A stretch of DNA of 64,000 nucleotides from Owenia fusiformis (lineage: Eukaryota > Annelida > Polychaeta > Sabellida > Oweniidae): positions 20,221,181 to 20,285,180 of the forward strand of contig CAIIXF020000010.1 in assembly GCA_903813345.2 (NCBI GenBank), read 5' to 3'. This document shows, in pieces, positions 22,001 through 34,374 of the stretch; position 1 is the stretch's first letter; each line of letters opens with the position of its first letter. A program made the position numbers and the translations under genes. The notes under the pieces are model-generated. The model was not told the DNA's origin. It saw only the letters and a program-made list of their open reading frames with translations, and did no database searches.

Positions 22001-25000
22001 CTTGTGGTTTATGATTCTACATTGATTCTGAAAATACTGGTGTCTAGTTTTTCAGCGTTTTGGAAATATTCAGATTTATACCCCCCTTGTTTGATTTTGA
22101 GGGGGGTACTAGGAAGGCCATGTAAAATTCCTAGATTTTACAACCAATCATTTTGATATTTACAGGTAATCATGTACTTATCATGTCCTACAAAAGTAAT
22201 AAGTTTCATCAAAGTTAGTCAACTGGTTGCTATGGAAACGGAGATCATATGTCAAAAAGTACACAATTTCGTCAAAATGTAAGACACCCCATGAGACAAA
22301 ACACATATTATTTTCATGAAATTGGGAAGCAACACCATGGAAACATTTTAGAAAACTTATTCATAGTGTGGTTGATAATATTAAATCAACTGCTGTTTTA
22401 TCTTATCCACACAGTGAAATCTATTGCGCATGATTATATGGCAATGCAAATTAATTTAGAAAGGAGATGTGGCACTTTTCCAAAGAATTCTTAACTTGTG
22501 TCCAAATTTTTGAAGAAAATGAATAACCAATTGTCCTGTTATTTACAGATATTATTCACATCATTATGTTTGACTATCATGGAAAGTTTCATCAGTGTTG
22601 GTTTACTGGTTACTATAGTATGCAGATGTATACCCCTTGGTATGATTTTTAATGGGGGTACAATGAAAGCCATCTATAATTCCTAGAATATACAGCCAAT
22701 CATCTTGATATTTACAGGTAATCGTCTACATATCATGTCTTACAACCATGACAATTTTCATCAATGTGTATCAATTGGTTGCTATGGAAACATACATCAT
22801 TTTTTCAAAAGTACACATTGAGGGAGGTACTATGAAAGCCATATATAATTCCTAGAATATCTAACCAATCATCTTGTTATTGACAGGTAGTTATCTACTC
22901 ACCATGTTCTTCCACTATGACAAAGTTCATAAATGCGGGGCTATGGTAACAGAAATCATTTGTTAAAAAGTACACATTAGGGCGTACTATGAAAGCCATT
23001 TATAATTCCTTAAACATCAAAACAATTATTATGATATTTACAGACAATCTACTACTTATCATGTCCTACCATGATGATAAGTTTCATCAATGTGGGTCAA
23101 ATGTGGGTAGAAATCTATTTGTTAAAAAAGTACACATTTCGTAAAATTTTAAGACACACCCTAAGACATTGAAAATCTTCATCAAATTGGGAGGAATTAG
23201 CATGAAAACATTTAAAAAAACTATTTTGAGTATGTCTGATAATATTTAATCAATGGATATTTCATCTGGGCCATTTGATGTATTGTATTTGCTTATGATA
23301 ATAAAACTATGCAGAATGCGGCTGTCACATTATGCGTAGGGACATAGTAAATTATGAGCTGATCTCACTTAGTCATCTTTTATACCATTTGCATCAAAAT
23401 CCTCATTCATAGATCTTTCAATGTCTACTTCTGTCAAAGCATCCGTTGCAATCTTTATGTGACTATATGTCTATGAGATCATCAAGTGGAATGGGTTGGT
23501 TTGGCCAATTTGGCTCTATTTTGCCATAAACAAGTTACCACGTCACTTGTAATAAACAAACTAAGAGATATATACAACTATTACACCCAATTAAAAATAC
23601 TGGAAATGCTTCTTAATGAATTCTAAAAACAATGAACAGTTGAAAAAAACCAGCAGACATGAAAAAGTTGAGAACAACAGCATGTATTACTCTGAGTGTA
23701 AAACATGTCCGTTGATGACCAGTGATGGCAATAAAGCGTCCACTGTTGTGATTGATGAGATGTGATAAGTTTTATGAAATGTTTCCATGCTTATTTCTCC
23801 CAAAATGATGAACATATTATGTGCTTAATGTCAAAGGTTTTAGCTTTTTACGAAAATGTGTACTCTTTTAACAAATGATTTCTGTTACCATAGCAACCAA
23901 ATTACCAACATTGAAGGCACTTGTTATACTGGTAGGACATGTAAACGGATGATTACCCGTAAATATCAAGATGATTGATTGAATATTCTAGGAATTATAC
24001 ATGGCTTTCATAGTACCCCCTTAATGTACACTTTTTAACAAATTATTTCTGTTACCAGAGCAACCAATTGACCAACATTGATGGCACTTGTCATACTGGT
24101 AGGACATGATAAGCAGATGATTACCTGTAAATATCAAGATGATTAATTAAATATTCTGGGAATTATACATAGTACCCCGTTGATGTGCAATTTTTAAGAA
24201 ATGATTTCTGTTACCATAGCAACCAATTGACCAACATTGATGGCACTTGTCATACTGGTAAGACATGATAAGCAGATGATTACCCATAAATATCAAGATG
24301 ATTAATTGAATATTCTAGGAATTATACATAGTATTTCCTTAATGTGTATTTTTTAATAAATTATTTATGTCACCATAGCTACCAAGTGTTAAACATTAAT
24401 GAAACTTGTCATAGTGGTAGTGCATCATAAGTAGATGATTACCTGTAAATATCAAGATGAATGGCTGTATATTCTAGGAATTATAGATGGCTTTCATTGT
24501 ACCCCCCTCAAAGTCATACCAATGGGGTATAAATCTGTTTACCATAGTAGCCAGTGATCCAACACTGATGAAATTTTCTATGATAGTCAAACATAATGAT
24601 GTGAATAATATCTGTTAATTTCAGGACAAATGGTTTCTTATTTTCTTCAAAAAGTTGAACACAAATAAAGAATTCTTTGGAAAAGTGCCACATCCCCTTT
24701 CTAAATTTACTTGCATTGCCATATAATCATCAGCAATAGATTCCACTGTGTGGATAAGATAAAACAACAGTTGATTTAATATTATCAAATATACTTTGAA
24801 TAAGTTTTCTTAAATGGTTTCATGGTGATTCCTTCCAATTTCATGAAAAAATATGTGTTTTGTCTCATGGGGTATCTTACATTTTGACGAAAATGTGTAC
24901 TTTTTAACATATGATCTCCATTTCCATAGCAACCAGTCAATCAACTTTAATGAAACTTGTCATAATGGTAGGACATGATAAGTACATGATTACCTGGAAA

Positions 25001-28000
25001 AATCAAGATGATTGGCTCTATATTCTAGGAATGATAAATGGCTTTCCAAGTACCCCCCCTTAAAATTACACCAGGGGGGTATAAATCTGAATATTTCCAA
25101 AACGCTGAAAAACTAGACACCAATGATTTCAGAATCAATGTATAATAATAAACCACAAATAACCTACATGAAGAGAAATTTGCTACTTTTCAAAACCACT
25201 TTTACACCACGCTCATCCAGTATTAGTCATTCTCATGTCAATTGAGCATTTTCAAAATACACGTATATAACCTGGACTGAAATCGGCTAGGCATCCTCGC
25301 AATGTTGGAACCAACCGTTTCCTACTACACCCTGCAGTTATACCCTTTATCAACCCCACATATATTAAAGGATATAATCAAACCATGGACCCGATGTATT
25401 GTTGGTAATTTAAGAACGAGTTTCTCATGTGTAAACCTGAAGTGAGTTTGGTTGGCCGAGGTCAAAGGTTACAAATATTATCTAATTTGTATAAAATTTA
25501 AGGTAAATCTGCATGTTCGGAATTTTGTTGCAATCCTCAATTGAGTCACCTGATTCATGAGTTACATGCACTAATGAACCTAGAAAAGACGAGATTTGTT
25601 TTGTAAAATGCATGAAAAACAGAAAATTTTCTCTCTGAAATTTCTCTTTTTTATACATTTTACAAAAAATCTTCTTTACAGTCTTTTCTAGGCACGTAAG
25701 TGCAGTCTTTGGGTAAAATTGAAAGATTTAGACACGGGTGTAGACAATGTGGGAAAGGACCGGTGATTCCTATTTGAAAAATAACAGGTGACTCAATTAA
25801 GGATTGCAGCAAAATTCCGAACATTCAGACTTACCTTAATCTTTAAAGTAATTGTTTCAAAGGATAATGAATCAAACAAGAGGTTCATGAAGAAGATCCC
25901 AAGCGGTGCACTGGGAGCTACCGTTCTTGTAGCAGGAGTAGATTTCCTAGAGGAACCAATAGCAGTCTTTATAAGGTGAGTAGGCCTACAGGGGGACACA
26001 AAAATGCCACCCACTTATTTTGGAATAACTTTCTCAATAATCAAGGAATCGTCATTATTATTTTTGTGTAGATAACGTGTTCAATGGAAGAACGATTGGC
26101 ATGCTTGCAAAGTATCAACAACTTTGGAATGAGGAGATATCTCATTTTTGCATTCTTTGGCACAAAATCATTAAAAATGTTAGAAAATCTGTCTTTTTCT
26201 AAAACTCAACCTATAAGCGGGTCTGTTTATCAACTTTGACAAAATGATTTCAGAAAAATGGGTAGATACTAGATATGCCATATTATTGATAACACATGTG
26301 AAAACAATCCAGAATAACTCAAATAATGGCTAAGACAGAAATCCCAATTTCAGAAAATTGTGTTTTTGAACATTTTTGGACGATTTCGTCGAGAGCTTAC
26401 CTGGAAGGAAAGCATGATATCTCAAATTCGCATTTAGTTGTTGATGCTATGCAATCATACCGATCTTTCTTCCATTGAACACTAAATCTGTAAAATTCAT
26501 CAATTTTAATTATTGAGAAAGTTATTCCAAAATAAGTGGGTGGCATTTTTGTATCAATCCGTTCTTGAAGAAGTGACATGTTTCGACGGACACTTGAACT
26601 TCTAGTGCCGATGGACGTTGCCCAACATTAGAACTGACAAATTGTTGGTCAAGTAATTAACCCAAGGTATCTCTTGAACATAATGAGAAAGAACCATAAG
26701 GAAATATATCCTTAGACTAAACTTTTGACAAATTCAAGATCCAATTATGTTTTTACATATCTCACTTACATTTCCTCTGTAATATTTCAGGTTTTCTGAG
26801 AGTAGATATGTCCCTGAATTGACAGAGGTGGACGTACCACTGAAGTTTGCATTTGTGCTTCTTGGTCCTGTTGACAGTCAGTCGGCGTATAAGGAGGTTG
26901 GGAGATCTATGGGGACACTGTTTGCTTGTAAAGTAAGTTTACAAGTTTATCCAAATGCCAAATGTTTTAGTGACTCAAAAATATATGACCAGTTTTATTA
27001 CTTCGGTTCATATTCCAGATTTTCCAACGCAGTATTCTTAGTGCCAAGACGAAATATGATATTCTTCAAGGAATCACCAGTTTTATGGACGATTCCACTG
27101 TTTTACCAGCATTTGGATGGGACCACACTATCCGCATAGAACCACCTGCTAATATATCTGAAAAGGTAATTATTTGCACAAAATGAAGAGGCACAACCAC
27201 AACTGGGCGCTGGAATAACATAGCATTGGATCATTTTCTGTAATGAAAGAAATACCAAAACAATATATCGATTCATATTAAAGCTAGATCTTTAGTTTCC
27301 AAATATCACATTATTTCATAATTAACATTTGATTTTCAGACATGGGCGTACTCGTTCCATAACACACATGAAGTCACTCACGCCGAACACGGAGACCCAA
27401 CACTGAAAAGAACAGGAAGGTACATTTTTCGTCTCATGCTTGTCTTTACTCGACTCTAGTCTCGAGAATTAACTGGAGATAGAACGTTATTTGCTTTTTC
27501 CAAAACCTGAATTCAAATGGGAAATTTTAATTTTATTATTTGGGATAGTAGATTCACTGAATTGGGAATATGAACAAATACTTGTAGAAGTTGTTTATCA
27601 GTATATTATTCAGGGTTAAACCTGAATAATATACCAAACCGTTTGGATATTGTGAATCAATATTATAGTGTCAACAAAAAGTTCTAAAAATCAAGCCCAG
27701 TATCCTGTTTAAGAATCCCATTTCTAATTACTACTTGGAATCCAAAGAAGCAATACTCTCTATCAATATTTAAATTGTTGGGACCCAGTCAATTTGAGTT
27801 TTCCTGAGATAATATTCTTAAACTGGGCCATTTTTTTGTTTGGTACTATTAAGCATACACTATTAGCGAACATACTTTTCCCCCAGCAAGCTTTTAACTT
27901 TTTGTTCTATCTATTGTATTTCTTGAATTTCCTTGTAGTTGATTTTTAAAATGCGATAATGTTGTAAAACCTAGACAATCATATTGTATTGTAAATGTAA

Positions 28001-31000
28001 TTTATTTGAATCGAATAAACAGAAAATAAAAAGTGGATTCTGCCATGCCTGAAGGATTGGGGATGTTAAGATTTGTTTCAAAGAAAATAATACAGCAAAT
28101 AAATCGATCCAGCCCTTTGAAATGTCCCAAACGATATAAAATAAAGCTTTATTATGCTCCACTTGCAGGATATTTGGAGGATTAGTGAATGATATCAAAC
28201 GAAAGGCAGAGTATTATGTTAGTGATATTAAAGATGCTCTCCACATACAAACACTGTCTTCACTATTCTTCATCTACTTCGCCTGCTTGTCCTCTGTTAT
28301 TACATTTGGTGGCATGATGGGGGATGAACTTAACAGTCACATGGTAGATGTTTCACAAAACAATATACATAGATGTACATGTATATATCTTTTATTGCCT
28401 CTTAATTATGAAATGCCCAACACATCGTTCTTGTTCGTGAGTCGAGTGATATTAAGTATGAAATTTGAAAAGTCATAAAATGATTTATATATAACAAAGC
28501 AGGTAAGTATCTAGTCAATATCGTTCAGAAAATAATTTATATAATATAAATAATAGTACAATATTGAATAACGTCATTTCGAAGGGCAATATAGTGAAAT
28601 ATTGCTCGGTTCGATATAGTAAAATGAATGCCTTCTAAACTAGCATTAAAACCCCTAGAACTGGCCCGGCAAGGTGGTAATAATATGGTTTTATTTATAG
28701 GCAGCGATTGAGGCAATGATGGCAGCTGGAATTTGTGGTGTGTCATTTGCGATATTTGCAGGCCAGCCTTTGATAATACTTGGATGTACGGGGCCTATGC
28801 TCGCCTTTGAGACAATTCTGTACAACTTTGCAATGTACGTAAAAACATAGACTATGCGTTTCTCTACTTTCATACAAAAGAGTGGTCTGGCTTTGTTGAC
28901 CACCAACGAATGAGAATATTTTAAATTCCTAGTGTGTTTTGGTATGAGCTTTTACGTCCCGATCATCCAATCCATGTTGCTGGCTTGGCAGGTTTTCGTT
29001 ATCTTTTTCAGTTTGGACAGATCATAAGTATGTCGAATTTTGGTTATGTTTCATGTATTTTTGCAATTTAATATTCTTCATTCGATTTTGCTATTGTAGA
29101 GACAATGGATTCACCTACATGAGTTTCAGGGTTTGGGTAGGTATATGGACCTCGGCTGTCCTTATTATAATAGTTGCATTCGATCTGAGTGCGATGGTGA
29201 AATATATCACACGATTCACACAGGAGGGATATTCCTGTCTGATCTCACTCTCCATTGTCGAAGCCTCCAAGAAAGCTATAGGTGTACAGAAGAAGTATAA
29301 AGTCAATCTACGTCCAAATGACGAACTTGATTACAATTGCTCGTGTTTAGCACCCGATGTAGATGTGAACCCGGGAACAGATCGTCCAATGTACAACACG
29401 ACTGATATGGCAGCCGATGTTAAATTAAAGGATACTTACAAGACGAATCCTCTTGGACTCCCAGGAGGAAACGCCAGCATAGACTTCAGTAGTTTGCCCA
29501 CTAAGTACTGTAAAACATATGGCGGGGTTTTATTTGGTAGCGGATGTGATACTCCTCATTACGTTGCTGATGTGTTTCTTATGTCGTTCCTTTTGTTTCT
29601 GGGCGTGTTTATCATTGCTATGTCATTGGGGAGCTTCAGAACGACACAGTTCTTTCCAAATATTGTAAGTGTTCTTACAATTAATATCACTTCTTGATTT
29701 TATATTATTGGTTGCACGACGTGTATTAATGCATTCACTCACAATTGCAATGTCTGCTTAGGTGACGTCTTTTTTGTAAACAACAGAATACAACAGAATG
29801 ACAAAAAATAAAAATTATTACTAAAGTATTTTTTTAGGTACGAAAAACTTTGGCAGATTTTGCAATGCCAATTGCTATTGGGATAATGACAGCAGTGGAC
29901 ATTGTTGTAGGCTTGGAAACACCCAAGATGCACATACCGGAAACATTTGCAGTGAGTGAAGATTTGCTAGTTGTGCTTAGACGGTTAAAATACACAAATG
30001 AGAAAATATTATACCTGGTATATCTGTATATGCATCATCAATTGGAACTTTCTATAACAATTTAGACTACTTTTATGTATTAATATGCATCGAACGTAGG
30101 GGTTCAGACATCATCCATTCTGAATTCTGTGGACCTTCTTACTTTGGAAAAAAGAATGAACACTTAAAGCTATTGTACATGGTGTGGCGAAAGTACGACC
30201 CCCCCCCCCCTAGGTAGACATATACCAAGTCTCCATAGTATGTATCATATATCATTTTAAAGCTCATCCAAAGTTCCATTGATTTACCAAGAATTATTGT
30301 TCAACTCACTTTCCAAAAATATAGTTCATTTCAGTGTCCTGGAAACAGCCCTGACCTGAATGTGACTGAAGATATGGGTGCTATTATCGAAGAGAGGATG
30401 GATATTGAGTTCTATGAAGATGACATTAGATACTCAAAGGAAACTTTTCTAAAATGTCTTAAAAGGTTTTATGAGGATTGCAAATTGCTACATCCCTATT
30501 TGGAAAACATTGCTTCTGTGAACATGGCCTAGGGAGACGCACCGACTATTTTGGTGTAAGACTAACTTTAATTTTGGCCTAACACTAAGTTTTGTTATGC
30601 TGTAACTTTTTCCCATTTCTGAGTTGAACCATGATACTTTGCAAATCAATGTAACTTTGGATGAGGTTTAAAATGATATATGGCACATACTATGAAGACA
30701 TTGGTATATGTCTGCCTAGGGGGGGGGGCATACTTTCGAGATACCCTGTATATAGCTCTACATTCGGAAGCTATCTAGTATTTTTATTTCACTATCAAGT
30801 TTACTGTTCAATGATAGATCAAAACAGAGTCAGATGTCTTAAACGATGGGTATTATTATGTGATTCAGATCTGATTTTTATCCCGATCCCAGCAATTTTC
30901 AGAGAAATAACAGGATAAAGTTGCCTCAAAACCACATTTTATAGGAGTGACGGGATAGTTGTGTTTAGGAACACTGACTTCATCCCTGCGTTGCAGAGGA

Positions 31001-33696
31001 TTGCCGGGACAAATACATTTTTCAAAACACTTTCTCCCAGCATTCTTCGTTATAATTCATGTCTACACGCGGACTTCACCGTGATTTTATTTTCGCCTAG
31101 CCCACCAGGCCTGACAGGGGCTGGATAATCAACCCAATGGGGGAGAACCCCTGGTGGTGCATACTTGTAGCCATACCTCCAGCATTACTACTTGCTATTC
31201 TCATCTTCATGGACCAACAGATCACTGCTGTTATTATTAATAAAAAGGACCATTTACTTAAGGTACGTAGAACTAGTGTTATACCGTAATCTGTCCTTGC
31301 AAAAATAGAATCAACGTTTGGCTTTGAAAAAAGTACAACTAACGACATCAATCTAGCCAATATATCATAGATCCTAATGATGGTATATTAGCTATTTTGT
31401 TTTATAGAAAGGAGCTGGTTATCACCTAGACCTATTGATCATAGCTGTTCAAGTGGTAGTATGTTCATTCCTGGGTATTCCTTATATTGTGGCAGCCACG
31501 GCCAGGGCCATCAACCATGTCCTCAGTCTTACCAGGGAATCCGAGACATCAGCTCCAGGAGAGAAACCGAAGTTCCTTGGTGTAAGGTGTGTGGAGAAGT
31601 TATACGTTATATTCGTTTTAGGAATTAGTAATAATATGATACCTATGACATCTTCAGATGATCTTTCAGATGTATCGAGACACATCGTACATATGCTATA
31701 CCGTTTAGCATGTTTAGGTTTCTCTCTGACTATTTAACATCCCATTCGTAGTTATCTTTATATTTGCAGGGAGCAGAGAGTAACAGGCACATTGGCATTT
31801 TTATTCATCGGATTGTCTGTATTCTTTAGGCCCGTATTGAAGGTCAGTGTGAAATGTGTATTCAACTTTAATTTCACTTATATGTGCAAAGTCCCACTCT
31901 TATTACCAATTCAATTGAAATGTTCGTTTGTCGTGCGTATGTTTTTTAATGTACCTCTTGTCATTTTCATTACACTTCATCACATTGTTTTTTTAGTATG
32001 TACCCATACCAGTGCTACATGGTGTTTTCCTATACATGGGCATTGGTTCCCTGAAAAACGTGCAGGTACTGGATCATGATCACTTTTATTAACCATTCGT
32101 TTAATTTCACATGAGATGGCAAATATTACTATTACGTGTACGTGTCCAATGTGGGATCATCATTTATTTTGCATGTGACATAAGAAAACAACATCCCTAA
32201 TAACGATGCTGAAAGCCCATGATGGAACCTAGCAGTTTTAGAACTATTTTCACAATTCAAAACAAGGAAATGGGCCATTCGATGAAACCTTTCAGCTCAT
32301 ATTATATCCTTTATTATGACCATATATGGTTATTGAATCATAATCCTTATTATGACCTTTAATCCAAATGTCAGTACATTGCTTAAATATATTTGTACAA
32401 GTATCACTCAGTCGTTAGCTTTTCCCATCAAAGTCTTGAGCAGAATGTTTTCGGATTATTGATTAAATGTTACTTTTATTGATAATTTCTAGCTGGTACA
32501 AAGGCTACTGCTCCTGTTTACGCCATCAAAGTATCAGCCCGATTACGCCTACCTACGACACGTAGACACGAAGAGGGTTCACCTTTTAACGATCATTCAA
32601 GTCATCTGCATTGCCCTCCTCTGGGTTGTGAGGAGTGTAAAGAAAATATCAATTATATTTCCCCTTATGGTAAGCTGTCATTTCTCTTTATATCACGCTC
32701 GCTCATCAATCCATTCATGGTCATTTGACCAGTTTGAAAACCTGTTATTTCTCTTTATGATATGTTCAGTAATCTATTCATGGTCATTTTAGTAGTTTGA
32801 AAAACTGTTATTTCTCTTTATGATATGTTCATTAATCTATTCATGGTCATTTGACCAGTTTGAAAAACTGTTATTTCTCTTTATGATATGTTCATTAATC
32901 TTGGTCATTTGACCAGTTTGAAAAGTTGTTATTTCTTCTCATGTTCATCAAACCAAGGACGTCTATCTCAATTGTTATACTCAATTTTAGTTGTTAGTTT
33001 TATGCCTCGTGAGAAAATTTATGGAGAGGATTTTTACTGCCAAAGAACTGAGGTACATTGATGACCCGTTACCACCTGTCAGGCTGAAATGTTGGAGTAG
33101 AAAAGAAAATAACAGTCAAGTATGAGCACTTTTTGAAAATTAAATTGAGTTAAGAAGTCGACGTTAATTGCATTACTGTCGTTTGTTAGAGAACTCACAC
33201 TTCCAGGCATTGAATTGTTCTTAACAGTACACCTTTTTCAAGATCCCACCCAATCCAAAATGTTTCTCTCTATTTATTCCGTATCCAGTATGATAAATTG
33301 AGTGATTTCTGCTGAAAATGTAAATAATCTCTTATTAATGAAAACTATGGGGCTTTATTTGCGACCAACTGATTTAACAGTCACACGTCGTGCTTTATTT
33401 GGTTGATATTATCCCATTTTGAAAAATTGTCATTCAAGTAAACAATCATTGTATTTTTAGGTTGGGAACCAGAAAAAAGAATTAATGGAAATTGTCACAA
33501 ACGGGAATGATACAAAGATGAAAAGGTATCGATTGAATTCACACCGAACACTGGGATGGTTGAACAATATAAATGGGCACAGCTAATTATGTATGTTTTT
33601 AGTGTTGTTTTAAGAATACCAAATGTTTCATTTAATCGGTCATAGATTTATGGATATTAATTTAATTTTAGGTGGAATGACAATAGCAGTACCTAG
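19068..33696 (+). CDS. SLC4-family bicarbonate transporter, Na+-coupled type (complete)
   Basis: Plasma-membrane bicarbonate/carbonate transporter for pH control. Twenty-two exons join in frame: 19068-19167, 19308-19431, 19837-19997, 20484-20603, 21036-21115, 21452-21496, 25863-25975, 26791-26932, 27019-27165, 27340-27419, 28169-28343, 28701-28834, 29100-29664, 29838-29951, 31101-31262, 31408-31586, 31770-31842, 31997-32065, 32493-32669, 32991-33119, 33461-33525, 33672-33696 (992 aa). The cytoplasmic domain (about 1-370) has [21 protein letters not shown] and FVLLGPVD. The transmembrane domain starts at [14 protein letters not shown] and has [14 protein letters not shown] and [10 protein letters not shown]. 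The loop at about 540-625 has four Cys (554, 556, 611, 623) and N-glycosylation sites, as in NBC/NDCBE rather than AE members. The exact paralogue (SLC4A4/5/7/8/10-like) is not decided. The C-terminus NSST is not a standard PDZ ligand. Confidence 0.96.
20228..20482. repeat. AT-rich simple repeat (TATAA-type) in SLC4 intron 3
   Basis: About 255 bases of irregular TATAA/TATGA/ACATAA units fill the end of intron 3 up to the AG of exon 4 (20484). The acceptor therefore has no normal polypyrimidine tract. Long Tyr/Ile-rich reading frames on the minus strand here are artefacts of the repeat. Confidence 0.9.
21506..21727. mobile_element. MITE A with TATTCGCGAATGCAA ends
   Basis: Begins nine bases after exon 6 of the SLC4 gene. 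The inverted ends TATTCGCGAATGCAAATA and their complement at 21700-21727 flank a non-coding core that contains CGGCCGGCTGCCGGCCG. It shares its ends with MITE B, so both belong to one family. Confidence 0.7.
21754..21933. mobile_element. MITE B, related to MITE A
   Basis: A 180-bp element with ends CTTGTATTCGCGAATGCAAC and the near-complement ending ACAAG. The inner palindrome includes TCATTTAAATATGAATAG and its complement. It lies between MITE A and the large foldback element. Confidence 0.7.
21938..25222. mobile_element. 3.3-kb foldback element, TTA target duplication
   Basis: The ends TACTGGACGAGCGTGGTG and the near-complement ending CCAGTA are flanked by TTA (21935-21937, 25223-25225), a duplication used by PIF/Harbinger elements. 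The arms exceed 1 kb each. They consist of diverged tandem units of about 200 bp built round TATTTACAGGTAATC, ATGTCCTAC, an X-box-like GTTGCTATGGAAAC and CTATGAAAGCCAT. Units in the right half are in inverse orientation. No transposase is seen. It fills most of SLC4 intron 6. Confidence 0.85.
25498..25840. mobile_element. Palindromic MITE just before SLC4 exon 7
   Basis: Outer arms 25498-25553 and 25785-25840 are inverted copies (core TTCGGAATTTTGTTGCAATCC). A second inner pair (CCTAGAAAAGAC near 25580 with GTCTTTTCTAGG near 25682) extends the fold. The right end lies about 20 bases before the acceptor of exon 7, so the element supplies part of the acceptor region. Confidence 0.7.
25998..26552. 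mobile_element. MITE in SLC4 intron 7
   Basis: Inverted ends ACAAAAATGCCACCCAC, about 45 bp long and nearly perfect, plus weaker matches further in. The core is non-coding. No clear target duplication is seen. Confidence 0.75.
27601..27634. repeat. Perfect short hairpin in SLC4 intron 10
   Basis: The 14-base arms GTATATTATTCAGG and CCTGAATAATATAC match perfectly around the loop GTTAAA. It may be the footprint of a small element or a structured intronic RNA; there is no other evidence. Confidence 0.6.
30178..30748 (+). mobile_element. Deleted Tc1/mariner-type element in SLC4 intron 14
   Basis: Flanked by TA (30176-30177, 30749-30750). TIRs of about 110 bp start CATGGTGTGGCGAAAGTACG on the left and, as complement on the right, CAGGGTATCTCGAAAGTATG. 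Each contains a run of C/G followed by CCTAGG. The body keeps only the end of a transposase. Confidence 0.85.
30335..30532 (+). pseudogene. C-terminal remnant of a Tc1/mariner transposase
   Basis: The frame 30335-30532 (stop TAG) begins with [20 protein letters not shown]. This matches the SPDLNPIENLW-type motif just before the last catalytic acidic residue in Tc1/mariner DDE/D transposases. The W after the SPDLN region is replaced and everything N-terminal is gone, so it cannot be active. It is not an SLC4 exon: SLC4 exons 14 and 15 join in frame without it. Confidence 0.8.
32675..32930 (+). repeat. 63-67-bp tandem repeat in SLC4 intron 19
   Basis: About four copies of a unit around TTATTTCTCTTTATGATATG followed by TTCATGGTCATTTGACC. 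Successive copies of CTCTTTA lie at 32684, 32751, 32814 and 32877. The array starts within a few bases of the exon 19 donor. Confidence 0.85.
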
Positions 33697-34374
33697 TACC
33701 ACTGCATTATATAAACTGGAATATAAATTCTTTATAAAAGCACCAACTGGACACTACTTGTTCGTGTATATGTCACAGTGTGTACTACTCTGTAGGTTAC
33801 GGAACCTATAGTCCCCGTAACGGATACCTTACTTTGATGACAGTGTTAGGGTTCAATACGGTACACGGTTACCCTGCGCGCCGAGTCTAGTTATAAAGAC
33901 GAAGCTCTCTTTTGAGAAGCAAAGTCGAACGAATCCAAAGGGTAATACACGGTTTGAATGATATCAAGTTCATAAGATAAGAGAAATCACGAGTTAGTAC
34001 CCCACATTCACATTATTTCATTTTGTATGAGTAATCAATATTAACAACACAAAGCTCACAATTGATAGAATTGTTAACGAAACGAACAATTGAATGGAAG
34101 CATCGGCGTATGAGGAAAACGGACTAAATGAAAGGTTTTGGACCGTCGTTTATTGTAAATAAATACATATGCATTACATTTACAAATAAACATGAACTGA
34201 ATGAAGATATGTAAAATACTTTCTTAATAACTCTCAACTTATAAGGACGAAGCAATACACTTTGTTCACTTTATTCCCCAACTAAAAAAAGAAAAATCGT
34301 TGAGAAAGTTTTGTGTTTCGGTAGCTAGTTTGAAGAGTGCAGTACCAGTGGTAGTGTAAATCAAGCTAAAATGT
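33697..34374. other. Convergent 3' intergenic region (SLC4 / ENPP-like)
   Basis: Holds the 3' UTRs of two convergent genes. No other reading frame of note is seen. Confidence 0.6.
34149..34163. terminator. Back-to-back polyadenylation signals
   Basis: TTTATTGTAAATAAA contains AATAAA on the minus strand (34149-34154, 221 bases past the ENPP-like stop) and on the plus strand (34158-34163, 462 bases past the SLC4 stop), three bases apart. One compact site could end both convergent transcripts. Use is inferred, not shown. Confidence 0.5.
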
